Assembly (NCBI RefSeq): GCF_003024235.1
Contig: NZ_KZ679084.1
Location: 398,684 to 462,683, forward strand
DNA: 64,000 nucleotides
Direction of reading: 5' to 3'
Origin: Arenimonas caeni
GTDB lineage: Bacteria; Pseudomonadota; Gammaproteobacteria; Xanthomonadales; Xanthomonadaceae
Shown: piece by piece, positions 9,839 to 18,080 of the stretch
Layout of the letters: every line of letters begins with the position of its first letter
How positions within the stretch are numbered: the stretch's first letter is position 1
Notes under the pieces: model-generated
Databases searched by the model: none
The model's input: only the letters and a program-made list of their open reading frames with translations
What the model was told of the DNA's origin: nothing
Position numbers and translations under genes: made by a program

Positions 9839-11553
9839 TGCGGCGCGCGCTGCGCGGCGTGAGCGCCTCGCGCGGCATCGCGCTGGGCCGCGCACGCGTA
9901 CTGCAGCCGCGCGCGCTTTCGGTTGAGGAAAGCCGGATCGGCGCCGACGAGGTGCCGGCCGAACTGGCGCGCCTGCGCGCCGCGCTCGACGCCACCCGCG
10001 CCGAACTGCGCGCCCTGCGCGAACGCCTGCACGGGGCGCTGGCGCACGAGGTCGGCGAGTTCATCGACCTGCACACGATGATCCTCGACGACCCGGAGCT
10101 GCTGCAGGGCCTGGAGGACCTGGTGCGCACCGGCCGCTACGGCGCCGACTACGCGCTGCGCCTGCAGCGCGACCGGCTGGCGGCGGTGTTCGAGGGCATG
10201 GATGACGACTATTTCCGCAGCCGGGTCGAGGACCTCGACCACGTGATCGGCCGCGTGCACGCCGCCCTGCACCGGCGCGAGGGCGAAGAGATCGCGGGCC
10301 TGGCCGGCGAGATCCTGGTGTGCGAGTCGGTGGCGCCTGCCGAGCTGGCCGCCTGGCAGGCGCGCGGCGTGGTCGGCGTGGCCACCAGCACCGGCAGCCC
10401 GCTCTCGCACAGCGCCATCCTGGCCCGCAGCCTGCACCTGCCGCTGCTGGTGAACGTGCCCGAGCTGCTCGCGCACGCCAACGACGGCGACGCGCTGATC
10501 CTCGACGCCAGCCTCGGCGAACTGGTGCTCGACCCGGGCCCCACCGACCTCAAGCGCTACCACGCCCGGCAGGCCGAGATCGGCCGCGAGCGCGCCGAGC
10601 TGGCCCGGCTGCGCCGCCAGCCCACGCGCACCCGCGACGGCGTGGACATCCGGCTCTACGCCAACGCCGAGTCGCGCGAGGACGTGGCCGAGGCGCACGG
10701 GCTGGGCGCCGACGGCGTGGGCCTGTACCGCACCGAATTCCTGTTCCTGCAGCGCAATGAGCTGCCCACCGAGGAAGAGCAGTTCCTGGCCTATCGCGAC
10801 CTGGTGCTGGGCATGGCCGGGCGGGTGGCGACGATCCGCACGCTCGACCTGGGCGCCGACAAGGCCGACCGCACCGGCCTGGCGCTGCGCAGCGAGCCGA
10901 ACCCGGCGCTGGGCCTGCGCGGGGTGCGGCTGTCGCTGGCGCACCCGGCGCTGTTCACGACGCAGCTGCGGGCGATCCTGCGCACCAGCGCCTACGGGCC
11001 GGTGCGCATCCTGGTGCCGATGGTCAGCGGCCGCGAGGAGATGCTCAAGGTCTGCGAGCTGCTCGAGCAGGCCCGCGCGCAGCTGCGCACCGAGGGCCAC
11101 CAGGTGGGGCCGGTGGCCGAACTCGGGGCGATGATCGAGGTGCCGGCGGTGGCGCTGGGCCTGGGCGACATCGTCGACCTGGTCGACTTCGTGTCGGTGG
11201 GCACCAACGACCTGGTGCAGTACCTGCTGGCCACCGACCGCAACCACGAGGCGCTGGCCGAGCTCTACTCGCCGCGGCACCCGGCGGTGCTGCGGCTGCT
11301 GGCCGAGATCTTCGCCTTCGGCCGCCGCAACGGCATCCCGGTGGCCGTCTGCGGTGAAATGGCCGCCGACGCCGCCAACGTGCCGCTGCTGCTCGCCCTG
11401 GGCCTGCGCGACTTCAGCCTGCACCCTTCGACCCTGCTCGAGGTGCGCAAGGCCATCCGCGACGCCGACCACGCCAGCCTCCGCCGCCGCGCCACCACCC
11501 TCCTGCGCTGCCACGACCGCGCCGCCATCGAGCGCTGGCTCGACCGCTGCTGA
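9838..11553 (+). CDS. ptsI: Phosphoenolpyruvate-protein phosphotransferase (enzyme I)
   Basis: Takes phosphate from phosphoenolpyruvate and passes it to HPr. 571 residues, without the N-terminal GAF domain of EI-Ntr, so it is of the classical EI type. The phosphorylated His191 lies in TGSPLSHSAILARSL; the PEP-utilising barrel has YRTEFLFL, the SVGTNDLVQYLLA segment and the catalytic cysteine in VAVCGEMAAD. Last gene of the PTS cluster, followed by a 376-bp gap. Confidence 0.96.
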   Translation: MRRALRGVSASRGIALGRARVLQPRALSVEESRIGADEVPAELARLRAALDATRAELRALRERLHGALAHEVGEFIDLHTMILDDPELLQGLEDLVRTGRYGADYALRLQRDRLAAVFEGMDDDYFRSRVEDLDHVIGRVHAALHRREGEEIAGLAGEILVCESVAPAELAAWQARGVVGVATSTGSPLSHSAILARSLHLPLLVNVPELLAHANDGDALILDASLGELVLDPGPTDLKRYHARQAEIGRERAELARLRRQPTRTRDGVDIRLYANAESREDVAEAHGLGADGVGLYRTEFLFLQRNELPTEEEQFLAYRDLVLGMAGRVATIRTLDLGADKADRTGLALRSEPNPALGLRGVRLSLAHPALFTTQLRAILRTSAYGPVRILVPMVSGREEMLKVCELLEQARAQLRTEGHQVGPVAELGAMIEVPAVALGLGDIVDLVDFVSVGTNDLVQYLLATDRNHEALAELYSPRHPAVLRLLAEIFAFGRRNGIPVAVCGEMAADAANVPLLLALGLRDFSLHPSTLLEVRKAIRDADHASLRRRATTLLRCHDRAAIERWLDRC

Positions 11554-11572
11554 GCCCCCACGACCAACTGCA

Positions 11573-11598
11573 GGAGCGCCTTCAGGCGCGAAGCTTTT
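11573..11598. repeat. Half copy of the GGAGCGCCTTCAGGCGC repeat
   Basis: 26 bases identical to 55452-55477, the left arm and loop start of the full element near clpB. The embedded GCGCC-TTCA-GGCGC is itself a small hairpin (11576-11589) followed closely by TTTT, so it might also terminate ptsI transcription. Confidence 0.7.
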
Positions 11599-11707
11599 GT
11601 CTGTTCCGGCTTGGGCGACTCGCCACTTTCGCGGGTGGAGGCCGAAGGGAAAGCGGGAGCCACGCCGCGTCCCTGAAGGCCGCCCGCGACAACCGGAGCG
11701 ACGGCGT

Positions 11708-11814
11708 GCACGCGTACGACTCGACGAAGTGGAGGGCAGGATGCCCGAACGGCCGGCCGTAAGCTGGTCAGGGATGACGCTTGCGCGCGGCCGGGCGGCG
11801 AGTCGTACGCGTGC
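11708..11814. repeat. 107-bp structured inverted repeat upstream of mgtE
   Basis: Perfect 16-bp arms at 11708-11723 and 11799-11814 (inner core CGCGTACGACTCG) enclose three local hairpins: GGGCA/TGCCC at 11734-11746, the palindrome ACGGCCGGCCGT at 11749-11760 and GTCA/TGAC at 11767-11778. This looks like a folded repeat unit or a structured RNA. It is upstream of the likely mgtE -10, so it is probably not an mgtE leader. Function unknown. Confidence 0.6.
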
Positions 11815-11929
11815 GCGGCGGCGCCACTCAGCCACGCAGCCGGCCTGAAGGGCCCGAGAAAGGCAGCCGGGCCTCCCAAAAGCCGGGGCGGGGAACGCAT
11901 AATGAGCGGGCCTTTCCCGGAGCCTGCCG

Positions 11930-13291
11930 ATGGCCGACGCCGTCCACCACGACAAGACCGCCCGGCAGCTGCGGCTGCTGTCGGACGCGCTCGACTCCGG
12001 CCGGCTCGGCCCGGTGCGGCGGCTGGTGAACACGCTCTCGCCGGCCGAGATCGGCAACCTGCTCGAATCGCTGCCGCCGGCCAAGCGCAACATCGTCTGG
12101 GGCCTGGTCGATCCCGAGGACGACGGCGAGGTGCTGGTGCACGTCGGCGACGACGTGCGCGAGAGCCTGCTCGCCGAGATGGACCACGACGAGATCATCG
12201 CCGCGGTCGAGGACCTCGACATCGACGACCTCGCCGAACTGGCCGAGGACCTGCCCGACACCGTCATCGACGAAGTGCTCAAGTCGATGGACCGGGAGAA
12301 CCGCGAGCGGCTCGAGAAAGTACTGTCCTACGACGAGGACAGCGCCGGCCGCCTGATGAACCCGGACGTGATCACGGTGCGCACCGACGTCACCGTCGAC
12401 GTCGTGCTGCGCTACCTGCGCCTGCGCGGCGAGATCCCCGAGCACACCGACCACCTGTTCGTCGTCAGCCGCCGGCACCAGTACCTCGGGCGCGTCTCGA
12501 TCGCCGCCCTGCTCACCCACGACGCCAGCACCCCGATCAACGAACTGTTCGACGACGAACAGCCGGCCATCCCGGTCGACACCCCGTCGAGCGTCGTCGC
12601 CAGCATGTTCTCCGACCACGACTGGATCTCCGCGCCGGTGGTGGACGAGAACAACATCCTGCTCGGCCGCATCACCATCGACGACGTCGTCGACATCATC
12701 CGCGAGCAGGCTGAGCACCAGGCGCTCAGCGCCGCCGGCCTGGACGAGGACGAGGACATGTTCAGCCCCGTCGCGCGCGCTGCGCGCCGGCGCGTGCTGT
12801 GGCTGGGCATCAACCTGTGCACGGCCTTCCTGGCGGCCAGCGTGGTGGGCCGCTTCGAGGACACCATCGAGAAGATCGTGGCGCTGGCGGTGCTCATGCC
12901 GATCGTCGCCGGCATGGGTGGCAACGCCGGCACCCAGGTGCTGGCGCTGATGGTGCGCGGCCTGGCCCTGGGTCAGGTGAGTCGCACCAATGCCAACCTG
13001 CTGCTGTGGAAGGAGGCGCGGGTGGCCATGCTCAATGGCCTGGCCCTGGGCGGCGTGCTGGCCGGCGCGGTCTGGCTGTGGTTCGGCGACTGGCAGCTTT
13101 CGGCGGTGATCTTCGCCGCGCTGTGCGCCAACCTGCTGTTCGCCTCGATCGCCGGCGTGATGGTGCCGCTGACGCTCAAGCGCCTGGGCTTCGACCCGGC
13201 CCTGGCCAGCGCCATCTTCCTCACCACCGTCACCGACGTCATGGGCTTCTTCTGCTTCCTCGGCCTGGCCACGCTGGTGCTGCTGCCCTGA
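11930..13291 (+). CDS. mgtE: Magnesium transporter MgtE
   Basis: Magnesium-gated Mg2+ channel. 453 residues: an N-terminal superhelical MgtE_N domain (about 20-130), two CBS domains (about 145-265) and five membrane helices (about 285-450). The pore region GNAGTQVLALMVRGLALG and the ion-binding aspartate in TTVTDVMGFF near the C terminus are present. The acidic N domain (EDLDIDDLAELAEDLPD) matches the Mg2+-sensing region. It lies after ptsI, as often in xanthomonads, and is followed 4 bp later by a Nudix gene. Confidence 0.95.
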   Translation: MADAVHHDKTARQLRLLSDALDSGRLGPVRRLVNTLSPAEIGNLLESLPPAKRNIVWGLVDPEDDGEVLVHVGDDVRESLLAEMDHDEIIAAVEDLDIDDLAELAEDLPDTVIDEVLKSMDRENRERLEKVLSYDEDSAGRLMNPDVITVRTDVTVDVVLRYLRLRGEIPEHTDHLFVVSRRHQYLGRVSIAALLTHDASTPINELFDDEQPAIPVDTPSSVVASMFSDHDWISAPVVDENNILLGRITIDDVVDIIREQAEHQALSAAGLDEDEDMFSPVARAARRRVLWLGINLCTAFLAASVVGRFEDTIEKIVALAVLMPIVAGMGGNAGTQVLALMVRGLALGQVSRTNANLLLWKEARVAMLNGLALGGVLAGAVWLWFGDWQLSAVIFAALCANLLFASIAGVMVPLTLKRLGFDPALASAIFLTTVTDVMGFFCFLGLATLVLLP

Positions 13292-13295
13292 GCCG

Positions 13296-13721
13296 ATGGC
13301 GCTGATCCGCACCGTCGCCGCGGTCATCCGCGATGCCCGCGGCTTCGTGCTGCTGGTGCGCAAGCGCGGCAGCACGATCTTCATCCAGCCCGGCGGCAAG
13401 CGCGAACCGGGCGAGGACTCGCTGGCGACGCTGGCGCGCGAACTCGGGGAGGAGATCGGCGTGGCCCTGCGGCCCGGCGCCGTGCGCCTGGGCGAGTTCG
13501 AGGACGTGGCGGTCAACGAGCCCGGCCGGCGCGTGCGCGCCGAGGTCTTCCTGGCCGGGGTCGACGGCACGCCGGCGCCCCGCGCGGAAATCGTGGAACT
13601 GGCCTGGGTCGATCCGGCCGCGCCGGGAGGCCTGGACATCGCCCCGCTCTCGCGCGGGCAGATCCTGCCGGTGGTGGCGGCGCTGCCGGCGGCGACGAAC
13701 GACGGGCGCATCGGCGACTGA
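13296..13721 (+). CDS. Nudix hydrolase
   Basis: 141-residue single-domain Nudix hydrolase. The Nudix box is complete: GGKREPGEDSLATLARELG followed by EEIGV carries the metal-binding REL..EE core. The substrate is not evident; small members of this type clean oxidised nucleotides or hydrolyse nucleoside diphosphate derivatives. It starts 4 bp after mgtE, so the two are probably cotranscribed. Confidence 0.88.
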   Translation: MALIRTVAAVIRDARGFVLLVRKRGSTIFIQPGGKREPGEDSLATLARELGEEIGVALRPGAVRLGEFEDVAVNEPGRRVRAEVFLAGVDGTPAPRAEIVELAWVDPAAPGGLDIAPLSRGQILPVVAALPAATNDGRIGD

Positions 13722-13803
13722 AGCCCGCTCTTCACGCCGTGTCGGCAGCCTGGCGGGCCACCTGGACTATGCTCGCGGGCTGACCGAAGCCGAGGATGTC
13801 CCG

Positions 13804-15351
13804 ATGCTGCAACGCCTGACCCTTCCCCTGCTGGCCCTGCTGGCCCTGCTGGCCGCGTTCGCGGCGCCGGCCGCGCTGGCCCAGCGCAGCCTGTCGCTGG
13901 CGCCCTACGCGCTGCCGGAGGGCGGCGCCGTCGCCGTGGCCGTGCGCAAGGGCCTGCCCGAGGAGGGCAGCTTCGCCGAACTCGATGCCCGCGCCGGGGG
14001 AGCACTGCGTCGCGCCGCCACCGCGGCCGGCTTCACCGGCGATCGCGGCGTGGTGCTGAACCTGCCCGGCGCCGGGCCGTTCGAACAGGTCGTGCTGGTG
14101 GGCCTGGGCGAGGAGGCGGCCAGCCCGCGCCTGCTCGAGGACGTGGGTGGCCTGGTCGGCCAGGCCGGCGCGCTCAGCGCCGCGCCGCGCATCGAGCTGC
14201 TCTGGCCCGAAGGCGGCGCCGAGCACCTGCTGCTGGGCGCCGACCTGGGCCAGTACGCCTTTCGCCAGTACCGCAATGCCGACCCGGCCGCGCCGGTGCT
14301 CGGCCGCGGCGAGCTGGTGGTGCTCACGCGCGATCCGGGCGCGGCGCGCCGCGCCTGGCAGTCGCGCTGGCTGCCGCTGGCCGAGGCCGTGCGCTTCAGC
14401 CGCGACCTGGTCACCGAGCCGGCCAGCGTGGTCTACCCCGAAAGCTTCGTCGAGCGCACCCGCCAGGCCTTCGCCGGCGTGCCCAAGGTGCGCATCGAGG
14501 TGATCGACGAGAAGCAGATGCGCGAGATGGGCATGAACTCGCTGCTGGCCGTCGGCCAGGGCAGCAAGCGCCCGCCGCGCCTGCTGGTGGTGGCCTACGA
14601 GGGCGGGCCGCGCGGCGAGGCGCCGATGGTGTTCGCCGGCAAGGGCATCACCTTCGACACCGGCGGCATTTCGCTCAAGCCGGGCGAGGACATGTGGCGC
14701 ATGAAGTACGACATGACCGGCGCCTCGGCGGTGACCGGCGCGGTGTTGTCGCTGGCCCGCCGCCAGGCACCGGTGAACGTCGTTGCCGTCGCCGCGCTGG
14801 CCGAGAACATGCCCGACGGCGGCGCTTCGCGCCCGGGCGACGTGGTGCGCACGCTCTCGGGCAAGACCTTCGAGATCATGAGCACCGATGCCGAGGGCCG
14901 GATGGTGCTGGTGGACGCGATCCACTACGCCAACGAGCGCTTCAAGCCGCGCCTGATCGTCGACGTCGCCACGCTCACCGGTTCGGTGGTGACGGCGCTG
15001 GGCGACGAGTACGCGGGCCTGTTCACCCGCGACGACGCGCTGGCCCGGCGCATGATCGCAGTGGGCGCCGAGTCGGGCGAGGAGCTGTGGCGGCTGCCGC
15101 TGCACCCGAACTACCTGCGCGACCTGGCCTCGCCGATCGCCGACCTGCGCAACGGCGGCGGCCGCCGCGCCGGCGCCGGCGTGGGCGCGGCCTTCATCGG
15201 CGCCTGGGTGCCGGAGGACGTGGCTTGGGCGCACCTGGACATCGCCGGCATGGCCTGGCGCGACGACCAGCCGCTGCCGACGGTGCCGCTGGGCGCCTCG
15301 GCCTTCGGCGTGCGCCTGCTCGACCGCCTCGCGGAAACGCCCGCAGAGTGA
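13804..15351 (+). CDS. Exported M17-family leucyl aminopeptidase
   Basis: Dinuclear-metal aminopeptidase of family M17. 515 residues, starting with a clear Sec signal peptide (leucine/alanine-rich core, cleavage near ALAQ), so the enzyme is exported although most family members are cytosolic. The C-terminal catalytic domain has GKGITFDTGGISLKP with metal-binding Lys and Asp, KYDMTGA, and STDAEGRM at 360-367, where the first position of the NTDAEGR signature is Ser. The frame is open well upstream inside the Nudix gene; ATG 13804 was chosen because it begins the signal peptide. TATGCT at 13768-13773 may be its -10 box. Confidence 0.9.
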   Translation: MLQRLTLPLLALLALLAAFAAPAALAQRSLSLAPYALPEGGAVAVAVRKGLPEEGSFAELDARAGGALRRAATAAGFTGDRGVVLNLPGAGPFEQVVLVGLGEEAASPRLLEDVGGLVGQAGALSAAPRIELLWPEGGAEHLLLGADLGQYAFRQYRNADPAAPVLGRGELVVLTRDPGAARRAWQSRWLPLAEAVRFSRDLVTEPASVVYPESFVERTRQAFAGVPKVRIEVIDEKQMREMGMNSLLAVGQGSKRPPRLLVVAYEGGPRGEAPMVFAGKGITFDTGGISLKPGEDMWRMKYDMTGASAVTGAVLSLARRQAPVNVVAVAALAENMPDGGASRPGDVVRTLSGKTFEIMSTDAEGRMVLVDAIHYANERFKPRLIVDVATLTGSVVTALGDEYAGLFTRDDALARRMIAVGAESGEELWRLPLHPNYLRDLASPIADLRNGGGRRAGAGVGAAFIGAWVPEDVAWAHLDIAGMAWRDDQPLPTVPLGASAFGVRLLDRLAETPAE

Positions 15352-15360
15352 GCCGCGGCC

Positions 15361-16050
15361 TCAGGCCGGGCGGGGCTTGCCCTGCTCGGCCAGGGTGAGC
15401 GCGACCTTGTCGCGCAGGTAGGCCGGTTCGATCGCGTCGGGCGCCACCGCCTCGCCGCGTTCGAAGGCGCGCTGCGCCAGGCGCGCGAGGTCGTCGGAGC
15501 GCGGCAGCGCGCCGGCATCGAAGCCGGCCAGCAAACCGCCCAGGCGCGCCACGAGCGCGCCGTCTTCCGCAGCGAAGCCCGTGCCCACGCCCTGCACCGC
15601 CACCGGCGGCAGCGGCGCCTCGGCCGGCGGGCACAGCACTTCGTCGGCGGCGGCAGTCACCAGGCCGTCGGCATCGCGCACGAAGCGGCCGAGGTAGACC
15701 TCGCCCATGCGCGCATCGATGGCCGCGAGGATGTCCGCGCCCTGCCCCTGCATCGCCAGCACCGCCAACGTGGACACCGGCAGCACCGGCCGGTCGAGCG
15801 CCAGCGCCAGTCCCTGCACCAGGGCGATGCCCAGGCGCACGCCGGTGAAGGCGCCCGGGCCGCGGCCGACGGCGATGGCGTCGAGCTGCGACTTGAGCAG
15901 GCCGGCGCCGGCCAGCAGCTGCTCGGCCCAGGGCAGCACGAGTTGGGTATGCCGGCGCGGCGCGAGTTCGTGGCGCAGGGTGATCTCGCCGTCGTCGAGC
16001 AGCGCCACCGAGCAGGCCTCGGTGCTGGTTTCGATGGCCAACAGCTTCAC
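15361..16050 (-). CDS. tsaB: tRNA threonylcarbamoyladenosine biosynthesis protein TsaB
   Basis: Partner of TsaD and TsaE in making t6A37 on ANN-decoding tRNAs. 229 residues of the ASKHA fold with KLLAIETSTEACSVALL at the N terminus and the GRGPGAFTGVRLG motif typical of TsaB. GTG start at 16050 overlaps the yoaA stop (GTGA), the same yoaA-tsaB pairing as in E. coli. It converges with the aminopeptidase gene, leaving 9 bp between the two stops. Confidence 0.94.
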   Translation of the reverse strand: MKLLAIETSTEACSVALLDDGEITLRHELAPRRHTQLVLPWAEQLLAGAGLLKSQLDAIAVGRGPGAFTGVRLGIALVQGLALALDRPVLPVSTLAVLAMQGQGADILAAIDARMGEVYLGRFVRDADGLVTAAADEVLCPPAEAPLPPVAVQGVGTGFAAEDGALVARLGGLLAGFDAGALPRSDDLARLAQRAFERGEAVAPDAIEPAYLRDKVALTLAEQGKPRPA

Positions 16051-18080
16051 GGCCAGTCCTCGTTTTGCGGTGGGGTGTCGTCGCCCGGCGATTGTGCGCC
16101 AAAGAAGCGCCGCACGTCCTCGACATCGCGGGTGCGCGGGAACGGCGGCAGGCTGGCGAGGAAGCTGCGGCCGTAGGGTTTGGAGACCAGGCGTGGGTCG
16201 CACAGCACCAGGACGCCGCGGTCGGCGTCGCTGCGGATCAGCCGGCCCACGCCCTGCTTGAGCGCGATCACCGCCTGCGGCAGCTGCTCGTCGCGGAAAG
16301 GATTGCCGCCGCGGCGGCGCACCGCCTCTAGCCGCGCCTCGAGCACCGGATCGTCGGGCGCGGCGAAGGGCAACCGGTCGATGACGACCACGCTCAGGGC
16401 CTCGCCGGCCACGTCCACGCCCTCCCAGAAGCTGGCCGCGCCCAGCAGCACGCCGTTGCCCGAAGCGCGGAAACGCTCGAGCAGGGTATTGCGCGGCGCG
16501 GTGCCCTGCACGAACAGCGGCCAGGGCGCATCGGCCAGGGCCTCGGCGGCCTGGCGCAGCGCGCGGTGCGAGGTGAACAGCAGGAAGGCGCGGCCACCCG
16601 AGGCCTCGAGCACCGGCCAGGCCGCGTCGAGCACGGCATCGACGTACTCGCGGCTGTTGGGTTCGGGCATGCCCGGCGGCAGGTAGCACAGGGCCTGGTT
16701 CGCCCAGTCGAAGGGGCTGGGCTGGAGCAGTTCGCGCGGCTCGTCGAGCCCGAGCCGGCGCGAGAGGTGCGCGAAGTGGCCGTCCACCGCCATCGTCGCC
16801 GAGGTGAAGATCCAGGCCGCGCGGCTGTGCTCGCGATAGCGGCGCAGCGGCCCGGAAACGTCGAGCGGCGTGCGCTGCAGGGTGAAGCCGCGCTGCGTCA
16901 GCTCGTACCACGCCACGTCCGATTCGGGGACAGGTGCATTTTCCGCCACGTCATCGTCGTCCGCCGACGCTGCGCCGGCGGAAAATGCACCTGTCCCCAA
17001 TCCCACCAATCCCAGCCAGGCGTCGAGGCGACGGCGCAGTTCGACGGCGCGGTCGCCGCAGGCGGCGAAGCCGGGCGACGCGTCGGAGAGCGGCCCGAGC
17101 ACGCGCTGCAGGTCGGCCAGGGTGTTCGCGAGGTGCTGCAGCGCGGGAAGCGCCTTTTCCTGCGCCAGCAGGCGCGCGCGCGGGCCGCGCTGGGGCAGGC
17201 CCTCGAAGGCGAGGCGCGCATCCCGCATCGCCTGCTCGAGCGCCCGCGCCGGGCCCATCACGCTCGCCAGCGAGGCGGTGACGTTCTTGCACTCGGCCAG
17301 CGCATCACGCGCCAGGTCGAGCAGCTGGCGGGCACCCAGGCCTTCGCCGAAGAACTGCGAGGCGAGTTCGGGCAGCTGGTGCGCTTCGTCGAGCACGAAG
17401 GCCGCCGCGCCCGGCAGGATCTCGCCGAAGCCCTCCTGCTTGATCGCCAAGTCGGCCAGCAGCAGGTGGTGGTTGACCACGACCAGGTCGGCGGCCTGCG
17501 CCTGCTGCCGCGCCCTGGCCACGAAACACTCGTCCCAGAACGGGCATTCGCTGCCCAGGCAGTTGTCGGTGGTCGAGGTGACCTGCGGCCACAGCGGCGA
17601 ATCCTCGGCGATGTCGGCCAGTTCGGAGAGGTCGCCGCGCATCGTGCGCCCGGCCCAGGCGACGACGCGCTGGAACTGCGCCACGACCTCGCGCGACTGG
17701 AACTTCTCGCCCTTGGCCTGCTCGAGCCGGTACAGGCACAGGTAGTTCGCGCGCCCCTTGAGCAGCGCCGTCTTCAGGCCCGCGCCCAGCGCCTGGCGGA
17801 CGCGCGGCAGGTCGCGGTGGTAGAGCTGGTCCTGCAGCGCGCGGGTGCCGGTGGAGATGATCACGCGCTGGCCCGATAGCAGCGCCGGCACCAGGTAGGC
17901 GTAGGTCTTGCCGGTGCCGGTGCCGGCCTCGGCCACCAGCGTGGCGCGATCGTCCATCGCCTGGGCCACGTCCATCGCCAGGTGCAGCTGGGCCTCGCGC
18001 GGCGCGTAGCCCTCCAGCCCCGTCGCCAGCGGGCCGTCGGCGGCCAGCGCGGCCCGGGTGCGTTCGGCCAGGTCGCCCAC
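16047..18080 (-). CDS. yoaA: DinG/XPD-family ATP-dependent DNA helicase YoaA
   Basis: Iron-sulfur helicase of superfamily 2, implicated in replication-fork repair in E. coli. 677 residues: Walker A EAGTGTGKT (51-59), four cluster cysteines (115, 174, 179, 185), DEAH box 231-234, and C-terminal motifs around GAASFWEGVD and QGVGRLIRS. Residues about 361-385 (GTGAFS to ENAPVP) are encoded by an inserted palindromic element and would be absent from relatives. GTG start directly abuts the preceding lipoprotein stop. Operon order is mrcB, lipoprotein, yoaA, tsaB. Confidence 0.94.
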   Translation of the reverse strand: MGDLAERTRAALAADGPLATGLEGYAPREAQLHLAMDVAQAMDDRATLVAEAGTGTGKTYAYLVPALLSGQRVIISTGTRALQDQLYHRDLPRVRQALGAGLKTALLKGRANYLCLYRLEQAKGEKFQSREVVAQFQRVVAWAGRTMRGDLSELADIAEDSPLWPQVTSTTDNCLGSECPFWDECFVARARQQAQAADLVVVNHHLLLADLAIKQEGFGEILPGAAAFVLDEAHQLPELASQFFGEGLGARQLLDLARDALAECKNVTASLASVMGPARALEQAMRDARLAFEGLPQRGPRARLLAQEKALPALQHLANTLADLQRVLGPLSDASPGFAACGDRAVELRRRLDAWLGLVGLGTGAFSAGAASADDDDVAENAPVPESDVAWYELTQRGFTLQRTPLDVSGPLRRYREHSRAAWIFTSATMAVDGHFAHLSRRLGLDEPRELLQPSPFDWANQALCYLPPGMPEPNSREYVDAVLDAAWPVLEASGGRAFLLFTSHRALRQAAEALADAPWPLFVQGTAPRNTLLERFRASGNGVLLGAASFWEGVDVAGEALSVVVIDRLPFAAPDDPVLEARLEAVRRRGGNPFRDEQLPQAVIALKQGVGRLIRSDADRGVLVLCDPRLVSKPYGRSFLASLPPFPRTRDVEDVRRFFGAQSPGDDTPPQNEDWP
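16926..16998. repeat. Palindromic element A2, inside yoaA coding sequence
   Basis: Perfect 22-bp arms at 16926-16947 and 16977-16998 with a 29-nt spacer; arm core GGGGACAGGTGCATTTTCC. It lies wholly within the yoaA frame without a stop, coding for roughly residues 361-385. The arms match elements A1, A4 and A5. Confidence 0.9.

Larger units (their letters stand above)
11554..11929. other. 376-bp intergenic region between ptsI and mgtE
   Basis: The longest non-coding gap of the window. From left to right it holds a half copy of the GGAGCGCCTTCAGG repeat (11573-11598), a long inverted repeat enclosing three small hairpins (11708-11814), a GGCCCG/CGGGCC stem near 11851-11875, and CATAAT at 11898-11903 that could be the mgtE -10 box, 26 bp before the ATG. 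Short open frames are present but have no supported start or family. Confidence 0.7.

Noticed and set aside
11814-11929. M-box-type magnesium riboswitch before mgtE
   Set aside because: The structured repeat lies upstream of the likely mgtE -10 box, the apparent leader is about 20 nt, and no M-box core was recognised.
9160-12282. Very long (over 1000 codons) minus-strand frame over the PTS and mgtE genes
   Set aside because: Low-complexity His/Ala/Gly/Arg translation opposite well-identified genes; typical of high-GC antisense shadowing.
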